64,000 bases of DNA, from the NCBI RefSeq assembly GCF_009826895.1, contig NZ_WUMV01000008.1, positions 62,001-126,000 of the forward strand, given 5' to 3'. Shown here in pieces: positions 50,390 to 58,811 of the stretch (its first letter is position 1; each line of letters begins with the position of its first letter). The stretch comes from Stappia sediminis. Its GTDB lineage: Bacteria > Pseudomonadota > Alphaproteobacteria > Rhizobiales > Stappiaceae. The notes below the pieces were generated by a model that did no database searches, was not told the DNA's origin, and worked only from the letters and a program-made list of their open reading frames with translations. The position numbers and the translations under genes were made by a program.

Positions 50390-52597
50390 TCAGGCCACGC
50401 GCGTTTGAACGACGCAGATCGGACTAGTGCCCGCGACCGCGCGCAAGGCGGGGTCAAGCGTCGAAAGCCTGGAATGAACATCCTGCGGACCGCCAAGCGC
50501 GACGAGAACACGGTCGCAAAGCGCGCTGACGGGCTCTAGCGAACGGGCGTCTTCGATGGTGCCCGCATCGACGAACATGAGATCGTAGCCCTTTGCGATC
50601 TCGCCGAGTTCCTCAAGCTGACCCTCGCTCAATTCCGGCGGGCGATGCTTGGGCGCGCCCGAAACGAGCGACAGGAAACTCAGGTCGAACAGGCGGTTGC
50701 TGACGATGCGCTCCGAATAGGTGAGCGTGCGTAAGGACGCGCTGTCGTCGAGAAGCCGGGTCAGCCCCTTGTCGCGCGCATTCGCATCGACAAGCAGGAC
50801 GTTGAGCCCCTCCGCCGCGGCACCGAGCGCGAGGGAAAAGGCGGCAAGGCTCAGGCCTTCGCCCAGATGCGGCGCAACGCAGAGGATCGCCATGTTCTCG
50901 CCCTCCCGATGGCCGGCGAGCAGGCGCGTGTTGAGGCCGGAGACCGCCGTTTCGAAATTGGCGGCCGGTGCGGGCAGACCGCTGATGTCATCCGTTGCCA
51001 GGATACGATAGGCAAGACGGGCGGAAGATTTCAGGTCGAGTTGATCGAGATGGCGCGGTTTCAGCCCGTCGATCGCCGGCAAGACCCCAATGACGGGCAG
51101 ACCCGAGACCTCGCGCGCCGATTGCGCCTGCGGTTGCGACTGCGGAACCGGGACGGGCGGCGCGCCGGCCCGCAGTTTCGGCCCGAATTCGGCACGTACC
51201 TGCCGCCAGACCTCCGCCGAGACGACGAGCCCGGTGCCGAGCATCAGGCCAAGGACGCCCGCAAGAACGAGCAGGATCTTCTTTTTCGGCCAGGACGGGC
51301 CCTCCGGCGGCTCGGCCGGCGAAATGATGCGCGCGAGCGGTACGGTGACCTGCTCCAGATCGCCAAGTTCCTTCGCCCGGCCCAACACGTTTTCATAGAC
51401 CGTGCGGGTGGCGGCGGCCTCCGTCTCAAGCTCGCGCAGGGTGATGAGCTGTTCCTCGCTGGCATCGGAATTGGTCCGCAAGCTGTCGATCTGGCGTGCG
51501 AGATTGGCGACCCTCTCCTGCGCCACGTCACGCTCCACCTTCTTCGCCTCGCCGACGGCGCGAAGCTCGTCGCGGATCAGGCTCGAAATGCGCTGGACCT
51601 GCGCTTTCGCGCGCTGGAGCGTGGGATGAGAGGGCAGAAGGTCCGTCGAAAGCGAAGCTTCCGCCCTGACCGCGTTGGCGTATTGCTCCAGAAGCTGGGT
51701 GATGCGCGGGTTCGACACCACGTCACCGAGCGCCGTCGGATCGACCTGGCGCTGAAGATACCGCTGGATCTCCCGGTAGCTCGCATCGGCAGTTGCAAGC
51801 GCGCTGCGCGCCTCGACGAGCTGGGTGTTCAGCCCGTCAAGCTCCTGACCGACGAGGAGCGTGCCCTCCGCCGTGCTCTGGAGCTGGTTTTCCGCCTTGA
51901 ACTGCTGGACGCGCTGTTCCGTTTCGCGCAAACGCTCGCGCAGGCTGATCAGCCGCTCGTCGACCTGCTCCGACAGGCGATCGGCGCGCTCGCGCGCACT
52001 GCGCTGCTGTTCGGCCAGGTACCCTTGAGCTATGGCATTGGCAAGATGCACCGACTTCGACGGGCTTTGCGAGTTCACGGCGATATTGATGACATAGGTC
52101 GCGCCCTGACGGGAGACCGACAGGGCCTTGCCGAGCGCGCGAACCGAATTCGTGATGCGTTCCTCCTGCTCCTGCGGGCCGGGAACCGGGGACCCGAGCA
52201 GGCCGCCGAGAAGCGTCTTGAGAAGGCCGCCGCCCCCGCCGTCCCCGAACTCCGGATCGTCCACGAGGCCTTGCGCCTCCACCACCGGACGCAGGACGGA
52301 GGCCGACGAGATGACGGCGATCTGGCTGTCGACGGCGAAAGGATCGTTTGAAAGCCGCGTTGCCGAATTCGCATCCTCGAAGGGCTGTCGGATCGATGCG
52401 TCCAGAATGATCTTCGCGGCGGCCGTATAGACAGGGGTGGCGGTAAAGGCGTAGCCGGCGGTGACCAGCACGACGGCAGCCGCTATCGCGACGATCGCCT
52501 TCCAGCGATCGCGCAAGGCACGGATGACGGCATAGGGGTCCGGAAACCCTCCGCCAGCCGGTTCGCCTGCCTGTTGAAGTGCTCTTGTGCGGTCCAC
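50390..52597 (-). CDS. Wzz/BcsA-like polysaccharide chain-length protein with degenerate kinase domain
   Basis: A protein of about 735 residues controlling polymer length and export. After TM1 (IVAIAAAVVLVTAGYAF) it has a Wzz periplasmic domain with long coiled coils (LSEQVDERLISLRERLRETEQRVQQFKAE), the proline motif PAEPPEGPSWP, and TM2 (ILLVLAGVLGLMLGTGLVV). The cytoplasmic C-terminal part resembles a BY-kinase/CpsD ATPase, with VLLVDANARD and LMFVDAGT as Walker A'/B-like strands, but its P-loop reads APHLGEGLSL, with the essential lysine missing, and there is no tyrosine cluster. The GTG at 52597 is preferred over a TTG at 52690 whose frame would include the palindrome at 52614; the start is uncertain. 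Confidence 0.82.
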   Translation of the reverse strand: MDRTRALQQAGEPAGGGFPDPYAVIRALRDRWKAIVAIAAAVVLVTAGYAFTATPVYTAAAKIILDASIRQPFEDANSATRLSNDPFAVDSQIAVISSASVLRPVVEAQGLVDDPEFGDGGGGGLLKTLLGGLLGSPVPGPQEQEERITNSVRALGKALSVSRQGATYVINIAVNSQSPSKSVHLANAIAQGYLAEQQRSARERADRLSEQVDERLISLRERLRETEQRVQQFKAENQLQSTAEGTLLVGQELDGLNTQLVEARSALATADASYREIQRYLQRQVDPTALGDVVSNPRITQLLEQYANAVRAEASLSTDLLPSHPTLQRAKAQVQRISSLIRDELRAVGEAKKVERDVAQERVANLARQIDSLRTNSDASEEQLITLRELETEAAATRTVYENVLGRAKELGDLEQVTVPLARIISPAEPPEGPSWPKKKILLVLAGVLGLMLGTGLVVSAEVWRQVRAEFGPKLRAGAPPVPVPQSQPQAQSAREVSGLPVIGVLPAIDGLKPRHLDQLDLKSSARLAYRILATDDISGLPAPAANFETAVSGLNTRLLAGHREGENMAILCVAPHLGEGLSLAAFSLALGAAAEGLNVLLVDANARDKGLTRLLDDSASLRTLTYSERIVSNRLFDLSFLSLVSGAPKHRPPELSEGQLEELGEIAKGYDLMFVDAGTIEDARSLEPVSALCDRVLVALGGPQDVHSRLSTLDPALRAVAGTSPICVVQTRVA

Positions 52598-52613
52598 GTC
52601 GTCCGTCTGCCTG

Positions 52614-52629
52614 CTAGGGTCTGGACCCT
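52614..52629. repeat. Palindrome CTAGGGTCTGGACCCT upstream of wzz
   Basis: A second copy of the palindrome seen at 21595, 16 bp upstream of the favoured GTG start of the minus-strand wzz-like gene. The two copies share AGGGTCTGGACCCT exactly. Confidence 0.55.
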
Positions 52630-52714
52630 GATCTCTTATATGCTTAGCAGAAAGTAAGCAGACAAGGTTAGCAAACGCTGAATGCCGCAAGGAGACACTT
52701 CGCCACGCCGGAAC

Positions 52715-52982
52715 TAGGGTCAGGACCTATTAAATTGAGGAAAATGGTATGAGCCAATTTGGTTGGATACGAGGAGCAAAAACGCAGGAAACCGTCTGGT
52801 TTTCAAGGCTTTTCGACAAAGTAGCCGGCCAAATCGGCCATATCTGTACAGACACCGAAACGGCTTCGATCTGCTTCGTCGAAGGGCTTGACCGGGTGCC
52901 CGACCCGCTCCGCGCCCTTCTCCTTGCACTTCTTTGCCGTTTTAGGTGCCATTTCCGTCAATTCAATAGGTCCTGACCCTAA
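52715..52982. mobile_element. 268-bp MITE-like element with 24+ bp inverted ends
   Basis: The ends are TAGGGTCAGGACCTATT and its continuation AAATTGA (left, 52715-52738) and the reverse complement with a single mismatch (right, 52959-52982); the similarity continues for about nine more bases with two mismatches. The interior, about 200 bp, has no transposase, and its short frames on both strands read through the repeats. A TA dinucleotide at each end may be the target duplication, as in IS630/Tc1-type or some IS5-type elements. It lies between the wzz start and the wzy stop, where it may influence transcription across the locus. Confidence 0.7.
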
Positions 52983-52985
52983 GCC

Positions 52986-54281
52986 TCAGCGGGCGGCCTC
53001 CTTCTGCGCGGCGGAATAGGCGGCTGCCATCAGGAACATGAGCCAGGCAAGCGTGTAGCCCCTAAACCAGCTGCTTTCCAGCATGTTATGGAGGATGGCG
53101 AAAAGCGCGACGCACAGCACAAGCCAGGCTTCCGCGCGCGAGGAGCCGCGAAATCCGCCGACGTCGAACAGCGTGAAAAAGACGAACAGCACAAGCAGGC
53201 CGAAGCCGATCGCCCCGGTTTCAAGCAGCACGTCCACATAACCGTTGTGCGACTGCAGAAGCTGACCGATGAAGCCCGGCGCCTCCAGCGCCACGATGGA
53301 GCCGGCACCCGTGCCCCAGAAGGAGCCGTAACCCTGACCGAAAACGGGCTGGCGGGAGATGATGCCGAATATGAAATCCCAGATCTCGGTACGGCCCGTA
53401 AACGTGGTGTCGTCGAAAAGGAGCATCGACAGATCGGCGAAGCTGTAATCGAAAAGGTAGTTGAAGAAGACATATCCGCAGATGCCGAAGACCGCGCCGA
53501 AGATGACGAGATAGACCGCACGGATGCCCGAAACGGCACTGAGGCCGACAACGCCCGCCGAAAGTGCCGGGATGAGAATGCTCAGGCCGAGCGACGTCTT
53601 CGACCGGCTGACGACGATTTCCAGGAGCGCGATTGCGGCAACCGTGAGCGCAAGCAAACGCATGGAGCCGCGATAGCGAACCGCGCCGAAAAGAGCGAAG
53701 ACGAAGGCATAGGCAGCGACGAGGCCGAACTGGTTCTTGTGCGCGTAGATGCCCTCATGGCCGATCGGGCCCGGAGGCTGCGTGAGCACCGGCACGACGT
53801 TGACCGCGACCGTGAGAAGGAAAACGGCGACGATGCGATTCAGCAAGGCCGCGCGATCCGAGACCATGAACATGGGCGCGACGACGGCGAAAACGACGAT
53901 GACCTGCAGCATCACCCTGCGAAATGCGATGCCTGGCACAGGCGACCACAGGATGCTGGCAAGCGAAAAGCCGAGGAACGCAAGGATGGTGAGCACCGTC
54001 GGCTGCCTGAGAACGGGCAGGAGCCGGGGCAGGCGCCGCCAGCCGAAGAGCACCACGCCCGCGAGAAGGCCGATCCAGAAAAGCTGGTTTACCGCGTTCG
54101 ACTGCGACGCGGTGACGGCGGCGTCCGAGTTTTCGGAAAATTCCCGCACGACGAAAAGCGGCGAGAGCAGCGTGATATAGGCGACGATGAGTGCGGGAAC
54201 CCAGCCGAGAACGCCGTCATCCGCCGCCCGCCCGGCCAGCACGCCCTCGCCCAATCGCTCACCCGTGGCAGAATGCGTCAC
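52986..54281 (-). CDS. O-antigen ligase/polymerase family protein (Wzy-like)
   Basis: A 431-residue inner-membrane protein with ten to twelve helices. The long periplasmic loop contains DDTTFTGRTEIWDFIFGIISRQPVFGQGYGSFWG and the HNGYVDVLLETGAIGF segment, characteristic of the Wzy/WaaL C-domain (PF04932), where the arginine and histidine are functional. Given Wzx, Wzz and glycosyltransferases in the same locus, polymerisation of repeat units is the likely role rather than lipid A ligation. It is on the minus strand upstream of the wzz gene, separated by the MITE-like element. Confidence 0.87.
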   Translation of the reverse strand: MTHSATGERLGEGVLAGRAADDGVLGWVPALIVAYITLLSPLFVVREFSENSDAAVTASQSNAVNQLFWIGLLAGVVLFGWRRLPRLLPVLRQPTVLTILAFLGFSLASILWSPVPGIAFRRVMLQVIVVFAVVAPMFMVSDRAALLNRIVAVFLLTVAVNVVPVLTQPPGPIGHEGIYAHKNQFGLVAAYAFVFALFGAVRYRGSMRLLALTVAAIALLEIVVSRSKTSLGLSILIPALSAGVVGLSAVSGIRAVYLVIFGAVFGICGYVFFNYLFDYSFADLSMLLFDDTTFTGRTEIWDFIFGIISRQPVFGQGYGSFWGTGAGSIVALEAPGFIGQLLQSHNGYVDVLLETGAIGFGLLVLFVFFTLFDVGGFRGSSRAEAWLVLCVALFAILHNMLESSWFRGYTLAWLMFLMAAAYSAAQKEAAR

Positions 54282-54331
54282 GCCCGTCTTGTCCCGCTCC
54301 AGACGACATTTCGTAAAAGATCCGGACTTCC

Positions 54332-55606
54332 TCAGCGGTCGAGCGCTGTAACGTCGAGTCCAAGCGCCTTTACCATGTCCGGGTCGATTGTGCGTGATTC
54401 ATTGTCAAATACCAATCCGAAGCCGGGATAACCACTGCCTGCGTTATAGTCCCAATAGGCCCAGGCGAAGCCCGAGGCCTCCGCTTCCTCGCGAACGTCC
54501 CGGATCCAGACGTCGCGGCCCGGATTTTCAGCCATGCCCGACGGAGGGCGAGCTGCGCCGAACTCGCCAATGACGATACGCGCCGGATCGACCGACTGCG
54601 ATGCCGCCCAGCGCCGGATGATGTCGAAATGGCTTGCGATATAGGCCCTGTCGATGGGCGGCGGATCGTCGTAATAGCGCGAGATCCCGACCTTCGCCTG
54701 CTCAAGCGCGTCTTCGGCAACCCTGTCTGGGTGGGTCCGGCGCAGGAGGGCTATCCGCTCTTCGGTAAGGCGCAGCGTTTCCTCCACGTTCCCATCCGCG
54801 CCGGGATAGGCGAGGCCGGCCATATAGCGTGTCGGCTCGCCGGCGAAGAGAAGCGACTGATGCGTGAAATAATGCGGCGAATAATAATGGATATCGACGA
54901 ATGTGTTTTCGTCGAAAGGCGTCATGTCGAGATATCCAAGCGCCCGGTAGGACGACCAGCAGCCGACCGTGAGCACCAGCGCAAGATCGGGCGCGACATC
55001 GCGCACCGCCCGGTAAAGCAGCGGCTGGATATCCGTCCAGTCCGTGGCGACAAGGTGATGACAGTCGGCCTGCGGCTCGTTCATGAGGCCGAGAGCCGAT
55101 TTTCCCGCCGGCAGCCGGCGCATATGGCGCGCAAGCGTCTCAAGCCAGCGAAGATAGGCTTCGAATTCCTCGTTCGACGGATTTTCCAGGATGCGCGGCG
55201 CGCTGAACCGTGGCTCGCCGTGGCCGGGATGCGGATCCAGCAAGACGCCGAAACCGTGATCCTGAAGCCGCCTTACCGTATCGAAAAGCTCATCGATCAA
55301 TATGCGGCTTTCGGCTTCCGTCACCGACAAAAAGGGCGCGGGCGCCACGGGCAGGCGAATGAAATCGAAACCGATATCCTTCAGCCGCTTCAATTCCGCA
55401 TCGCTTATCTTCGCAAGATCGCCGCGAAACGGCGGCCACAGGAACCTGCCCGGGCGCTCGGGGTCGCGATGCGCAAGGTTGTGCAGCCGGGCGAGATTGA
55501 TCCCCTTGGAAAATTTCGGAAGATCCGCGCCGTGAGCGGCAAGCGGCAAGGCCACAAGAAAGACGAGCGCGAAAATACCGCGAAGGATTTTCACGGCGAG
55601 GCTCAT
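54332..55606 (-). CDS. Secreted glycoside hydrolase family 5 (endoglucanase-like)
   Basis: A 424-residue exported beta-glycanase. The signal peptide (MSLAVKILRGIFALVFLVALPLAAHGA) is followed by KGINLARLHNLAHRDPERPGRF, FDFIRLPVAPAPF, the acid/base glutamate in LGLMNEPQAD and the nucleophile in RIVIGEFGAARPP, as in GH5. The ATG at 55606 overlaps the heparinase-like gene's stop, indicating translational coupling; the frame extends 56 codons upstream without function. It probably trims or degrades the polysaccharide made here, like endoglycanases of other EPS loci. Confidence 0.85.
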   Translation of the reverse strand: MSLAVKILRGIFALVFLVALPLAAHGADLPKFSKGINLARLHNLAHRDPERPGRFLWPPFRGDLAKISDAELKRLKDIGFDFIRLPVAPAPFLSVTEAESRILIDELFDTVRRLQDHGFGVLLDPHPGHGEPRFSAPRILENPSNEEFEAYLRWLETLARHMRRLPAGKSALGLMNEPQADCHHLVATDWTDIQPLLYRAVRDVAPDLALVLTVGCWSSYRALGYLDMTPFDENTFVDIHYYSPHYFTHQSLLFAGEPTRYMAGLAYPGADGNVEETLRLTEERIALLRRTHPDRVAEDALEQAKVGISRYYDDPPPIDRAYIASHFDIIRRWAASQSVDPARIVIGEFGAARPPSGMAENPGRDVWIRDVREEAEASGFAWAYWDYNAGSGYPGFGLVFDNESRTIDPDMVKALGLDVTALDR

Positions 55607-57561
55607 AGCAGGCGAAGCCTCGTCACGAGGCGCCGGCCGGGGCCCGCGCGGGTTTTCAGCACGAGCTGCCAGGCAGGCTGACGCTCGCCGAAACGCTGCG
55701 AGATAAACCCGAGTTTCTCGTCTTCCGCGCCGTTCACGAGGCGCGGTTCCGACCCTTCCGGCGGTTCCAGGCACATGCGCGGAGCGCCTTGGGATATGAA
55801 GGCGAAAAAGCCGTTCGTCTGCACGATCTCAACGCCCTCGCCGGCAAGAAAGCCGAGCTGGACATCGAGGGCTTCATCGCCGTCGCCTATAAGCCGGTCG
55901 ATGATTTCGAAAGTGGCTTCGCCCGTGCGCCGGACCTTGCGGATATGTTCGACGCCGAAAGACTTCCGGTAGCCGTCATGCGATGCCGCGATGAAGAAAT
56001 TATCGGCGACTTCCGCGATTTCCAGGCGCTTCGAGCGCGCCTTGGCCGACCAGTTGAAGGCGCCAGCAATGCGGCTCTGGTCCTCGCCGCCGATCGTCAG
56101 CGTATTGTGAAGGGCGGTCCCGCGGAAGGCATCCCGCCACGCCCCGCCGGAGTGATAGAGATAGGTGCCGGCATCGGCAAGAAGCGGCACGCCGTCGCAG
56201 GTGAGCCATAGGCTCAAGGCATCCGCATGGCCGTGGGCGGCGATCGAAAGATAGCCGAGCGGACCGTGATCCATGGCGAAGAGCGCGGGCTTTCCGGCAA
56301 TCTCGTCACGCAGGATCGTATAGCCCCCGTCGACGAAGGACTTCACGCCGCGAAGCTTCTCCTTCGCCAGGAGAGGACCGCCGAGCACGAGATTGCGGAA
56401 ATGAACGGGGGCGGCAGCGGGGGCTATGTCCGGCCGGTTACACACAGCGGCAAGGCAGGACAGGACCGAGGCGACGTAGCGTACATCACGCGCGGGATCG
56501 TCGAAAAGCACTCTGCCCTCGTCATCGTCGCCGATGCGCAGGCAATGACCGTTTTCGTCGAGAAACCAGGAAAGCGTCTCGCCAGCATGCGCCACCCGCT
56601 CGTAAACGGCCGCCGAGAACGGCGCGCCCAGCGCCTCGCCCGCGCGCATGGCGAGAAGATAGAACTCCAGCGTGAAGGCGGTGTAGGTCGGAGACTGTTC
56701 GGCGCCGATACCGTCGGCAAGGATCTGCTTCTCCACCTCGCGTTCCAGGATCGCGCGCCCTTTTTTTGCCCAGCACGCGCTTTCGGGATGATCGGTGAGC
56801 GTAGCGCCGATGAGATAAAGCCCGGCGGCCTCCGCGATCAGGTGATTGTTGGCGGAGGAAAATTCCGAAGGGTAACGGTCGAGCCATGTCGCGGTAGCGG
56901 AAAAGAACGCGCGTATCTTGCCGAGCAGCTTTTTCTCGAATGCCGCCCCGCCGATCAGCCGGACGACGACGAGCACGGTGATCGCACGCAAGGAAAGCTC
57001 GATCCCCGATGGCCAGTTGACCCCGAGATAGGGCGGATTTTCGTCGATCCAGCTTTCGATTTCGGCCGCTATGAATTCCTTCAAGCCGCCATTGCAGCCT
57101 TTCGCGGCAAGGGCGGCAAGCGGCTGCAGATACTGCAGCCTGTTGACTTCCCAAACGTATTTGACGTCGCCGTAATCCTCGTTGTGGCGATAGTCGATAT
57201 CGAAACAGTAGCGCTCCTTCGGCCATTCGCGCCCCGTTACCGGGTCGAAATGCCAGAGCGAGGCATTGTCCGCATCCGGCCAATCCTGCCCCAGAAAGGA
57301 AAACCGCCGGAAGCGGGCACTGGCGGCAAGTTTCCGCCAGCCCGCAAGGAGATTGTCATCCGCATGATGCAAATCGACCCTGCCGGGAAGAGCCGGAAGC
57401 GGCCCCTCCGGCATTTCGAAAGCCGCCCAACCCGCCTCCCAGCCGCGCGCCTGACGCTTTTTCGCAAGCTCGGTGAAGCGATGCGTGATCTCGCCGGCGC
57501 TCATCGACCGCAGGCGGTTGGCGTACCAGATCAGGCGGGACTGTTTGCCGTCAGCATGCAT
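55603..57561 (-). CDS. Heparinase II/III family polysaccharide lyase
   Basis: A 652-residue protein without an evident signal peptide. Its N-terminal two-thirds form an alpha-helical toroid (WFLDENGHCLRIGDDDEGRVLFDD is near the boundary), and the beta-sandwich part has LSIAAHGHADALSLWLTCDGVPLLADAGTYLYHSGG, the Heparinase_II_III motif (HGHxDxLS). Family members cleave uronic-acid polymers by beta-elimination or, in biosynthetic loci, help processing. The adjacent GDP-mannose dehydrogenase-like gene indicates a uronic acid in the product. It is 1 bp overlapped with the next upstream glycosyltransferase gene. Confidence 0.88.
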   Translation of the reverse strand: MHADGKQSRLIWYANRLRSMSAGEITHRFTELAKKRQARGWEAGWAAFEMPEGPLPALPGRVDLHHADDNLLAGWRKLAASARFRRFSFLGQDWPDADNASLWHFDPVTGREWPKERYCFDIDYRHNEDYGDVKYVWEVNRLQYLQPLAALAAKGCNGGLKEFIAAEIESWIDENPPYLGVNWPSGIELSLRAITVLVVVRLIGGAAFEKKLLGKIRAFFSATATWLDRYPSEFSSANNHLIAEAAGLYLIGATLTDHPESACWAKKGRAILEREVEKQILADGIGAEQSPTYTAFTLEFYLLAMRAGEALGAPFSAAVYERVAHAGETLSWFLDENGHCLRIGDDDEGRVLFDDPARDVRYVASVLSCLAAVCNRPDIAPAAAPVHFRNLVLGGPLLAKEKLRGVKSFVDGGYTILRDEIAGKPALFAMDHGPLGYLSIAAHGHADALSLWLTCDGVPLLADAGTYLYHSGGAWRDAFRGTALHNTLTIGGEDQSRIAGAFNWSAKARSKRLEIAEVADNFFIAASHDGYRKSFGVEHIRKVRRTGEATFEIIDRLIGDGDEALDVQLGFLAGEGVEIVQTNGFFAFISQGAPRMCLEPPEGSEPRLVNGAEDEKLGFISQRFGERQPAWQLVLKTRAGPGRRLVTRLRLL

Positions 57562-58811
57562 CAGGCGGACTTCTTCTCGATTCTCTCGAAAAGCCGGTCA
57601 TAGGCGGCAAGAAGCACCGGCACGGAGTGGTCCCAGGAGTATGTGTCGAGAACGCGTTTTCGGCCGATCTCGCCCATTTTCGCGCGCCGTTCGGGATCGT
57701 CGATCAACTCGACAATCTTTTCGGCGAGATCGCGGGCGTCGTTCTTCCTCGCGTAAAGCGAAGCCTCTCCGGCAGAAACGCGGCCCTCGCGCATGTCGAA
57801 CTGCACGATCGGCTTCTTCAGCGTCATATACTCCAGGATCTTGTTCATGGTCGAAAGGTCGTTCATCGGCGTGACCCGGTCCGGGTTCACGCAGACGTCC
57901 GCCGTGTTCAGCATGTCGAGCAGGAGATCGTCCGGCGCGCGGCCCGTGAAGGTGAAATACGGCCCAAGCCCGCGCTTCTCGACATCCGCCTGGACGACCG
58001 GCAGTTCCGGCCCGCCGCCAACGATGCCGAAGTGAATATCCTTGCGCTTCATGCCGTTGACGATATGGTCCGCGGCTTCAGAAAGCAGGTCCATGCCTTC
58101 CTGCTGGCCGATCACGCCGACGTAGCCGACGAGATGGGCGAAGCCCTTCTTCAGCTCCGGTTTCGGCTCGCGCAACTGAAGCTTCTCGATCTTCGGGCCT
58201 GAGCGGACGACGAAAACATCCTCCGGATCCATGCCGCCGCGCGAGATCGCGATGCCGCGATAGGATTCATTGGTGGCGATGGAAACGCTCGCTGTCTTGA
58301 AGGTCAGCCACTCGAAGAACTTCATGGCAGAGTGAAGCAGTCCGCGTTTTTCGAATTTCGCCTCGAAAAGCTCCGGGCAGATGTCGTGATGATCGAACAG
58401 GTAACGCACGCCAAAGGGGCGAAAGAGCCAGCCGATCAGGAAGATCAGATCAGGCGGATTGCAGCCGTGAATGACGTGGAAGCCGCGCTCGCGCTTCACC
58501 TTCCAGGCAAGGCGCGCTTCATGGAAAAGGGCTGAGGAATATTCGCGCAGGTACCCGAAGGCCCCGCGCGCGTCGACCGGCAGCTTGTGGCGGTAGACGT
58601 GAATGCCGTCGATCACCTCGTATTCCGCTTCGAAACCCTTGCCGGTCGGCGAGATGACCGAGACGGTGTATCCGGCGGCGCGCAGCGTCGTCGCCTCCGA
58701 CCAGACTCGCCGGTCGAAGGGCACGGGCAGGTTCTCCACGATGATGAGAACCCGGCGGTCGTAGATGCTCTCGGCGGACGCCTCGATCTCGTTACCAGTT
58801 GACGCCTTCAT
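57561..58811 (-). CDS. Glycosyltransferase family 4
   Basis: A 416-residue GT-B transferase. RVLIIVENLPVPFDRRVWSEATTLRAAGYTV at the N-terminus and DDVL-like signature elements YLFDHHDICPELFEAKF, LVGYVGVIGQQEGMDLL, YFTFTGRAPDDLLLDMLNTADVCVNPD and TMNKILEYMTLKKPIV are typical of GT4 enzymes of polysaccharide synthesis (WcfL/ExoM-like annotations vary). It overlaps the sugar dehydrogenase gene by 20 bp. Donor and acceptor are not known. Confidence 0.87.
   Translation of the reverse strand: MKASTGNEIEASAESIYDRRVLIIVENLPVPFDRRVWSEATTLRAAGYTVSVISPTGKGFEAEYEVIDGIHVYRHKLPVDARGAFGYLREYSSALFHEARLAWKVKRERGFHVIHGCNPPDLIFLIGWLFRPFGVRYLFDHHDICPELFEAKFEKRGLLHSAMKFFEWLTFKTASVSIATNESYRGIAISRGGMDPEDVFVVRSGPKIEKLQLREPKPELKKGFAHLVGYVGVIGQQEGMDLLSEAADHIVNGMKRKDIHFGIVGGGPELPVVQADVEKRGLGPYFTFTGRAPDDLLLDMLNTADVCVNPDRVTPMNDLSTMNKILEYMTLKKPIVQFDMREGRVSAGEASLYARKNDARDLAEKIVELIDDPERRAKMGEIGRKRVLDTYSWDHSVPVLLAAYDRLFERIEKKSA

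Noticed and set aside
52597-52690. Upstream TTG start for the Wzz-like protein
   Set aside because: It would translate the palindrome at 52614-52629 and adds residues unlike the family N-terminus; GTG at 52597 fits the domain start better, although its ribosome site is weak.
52749-52976. 75-codon open frame inside the MITE-like element as a gene
   Set aside because: It reads through the terminal inverted repeat, and the opposite strand has an equally long frame ending with the same residues, so these are by-products of the repeat structure.
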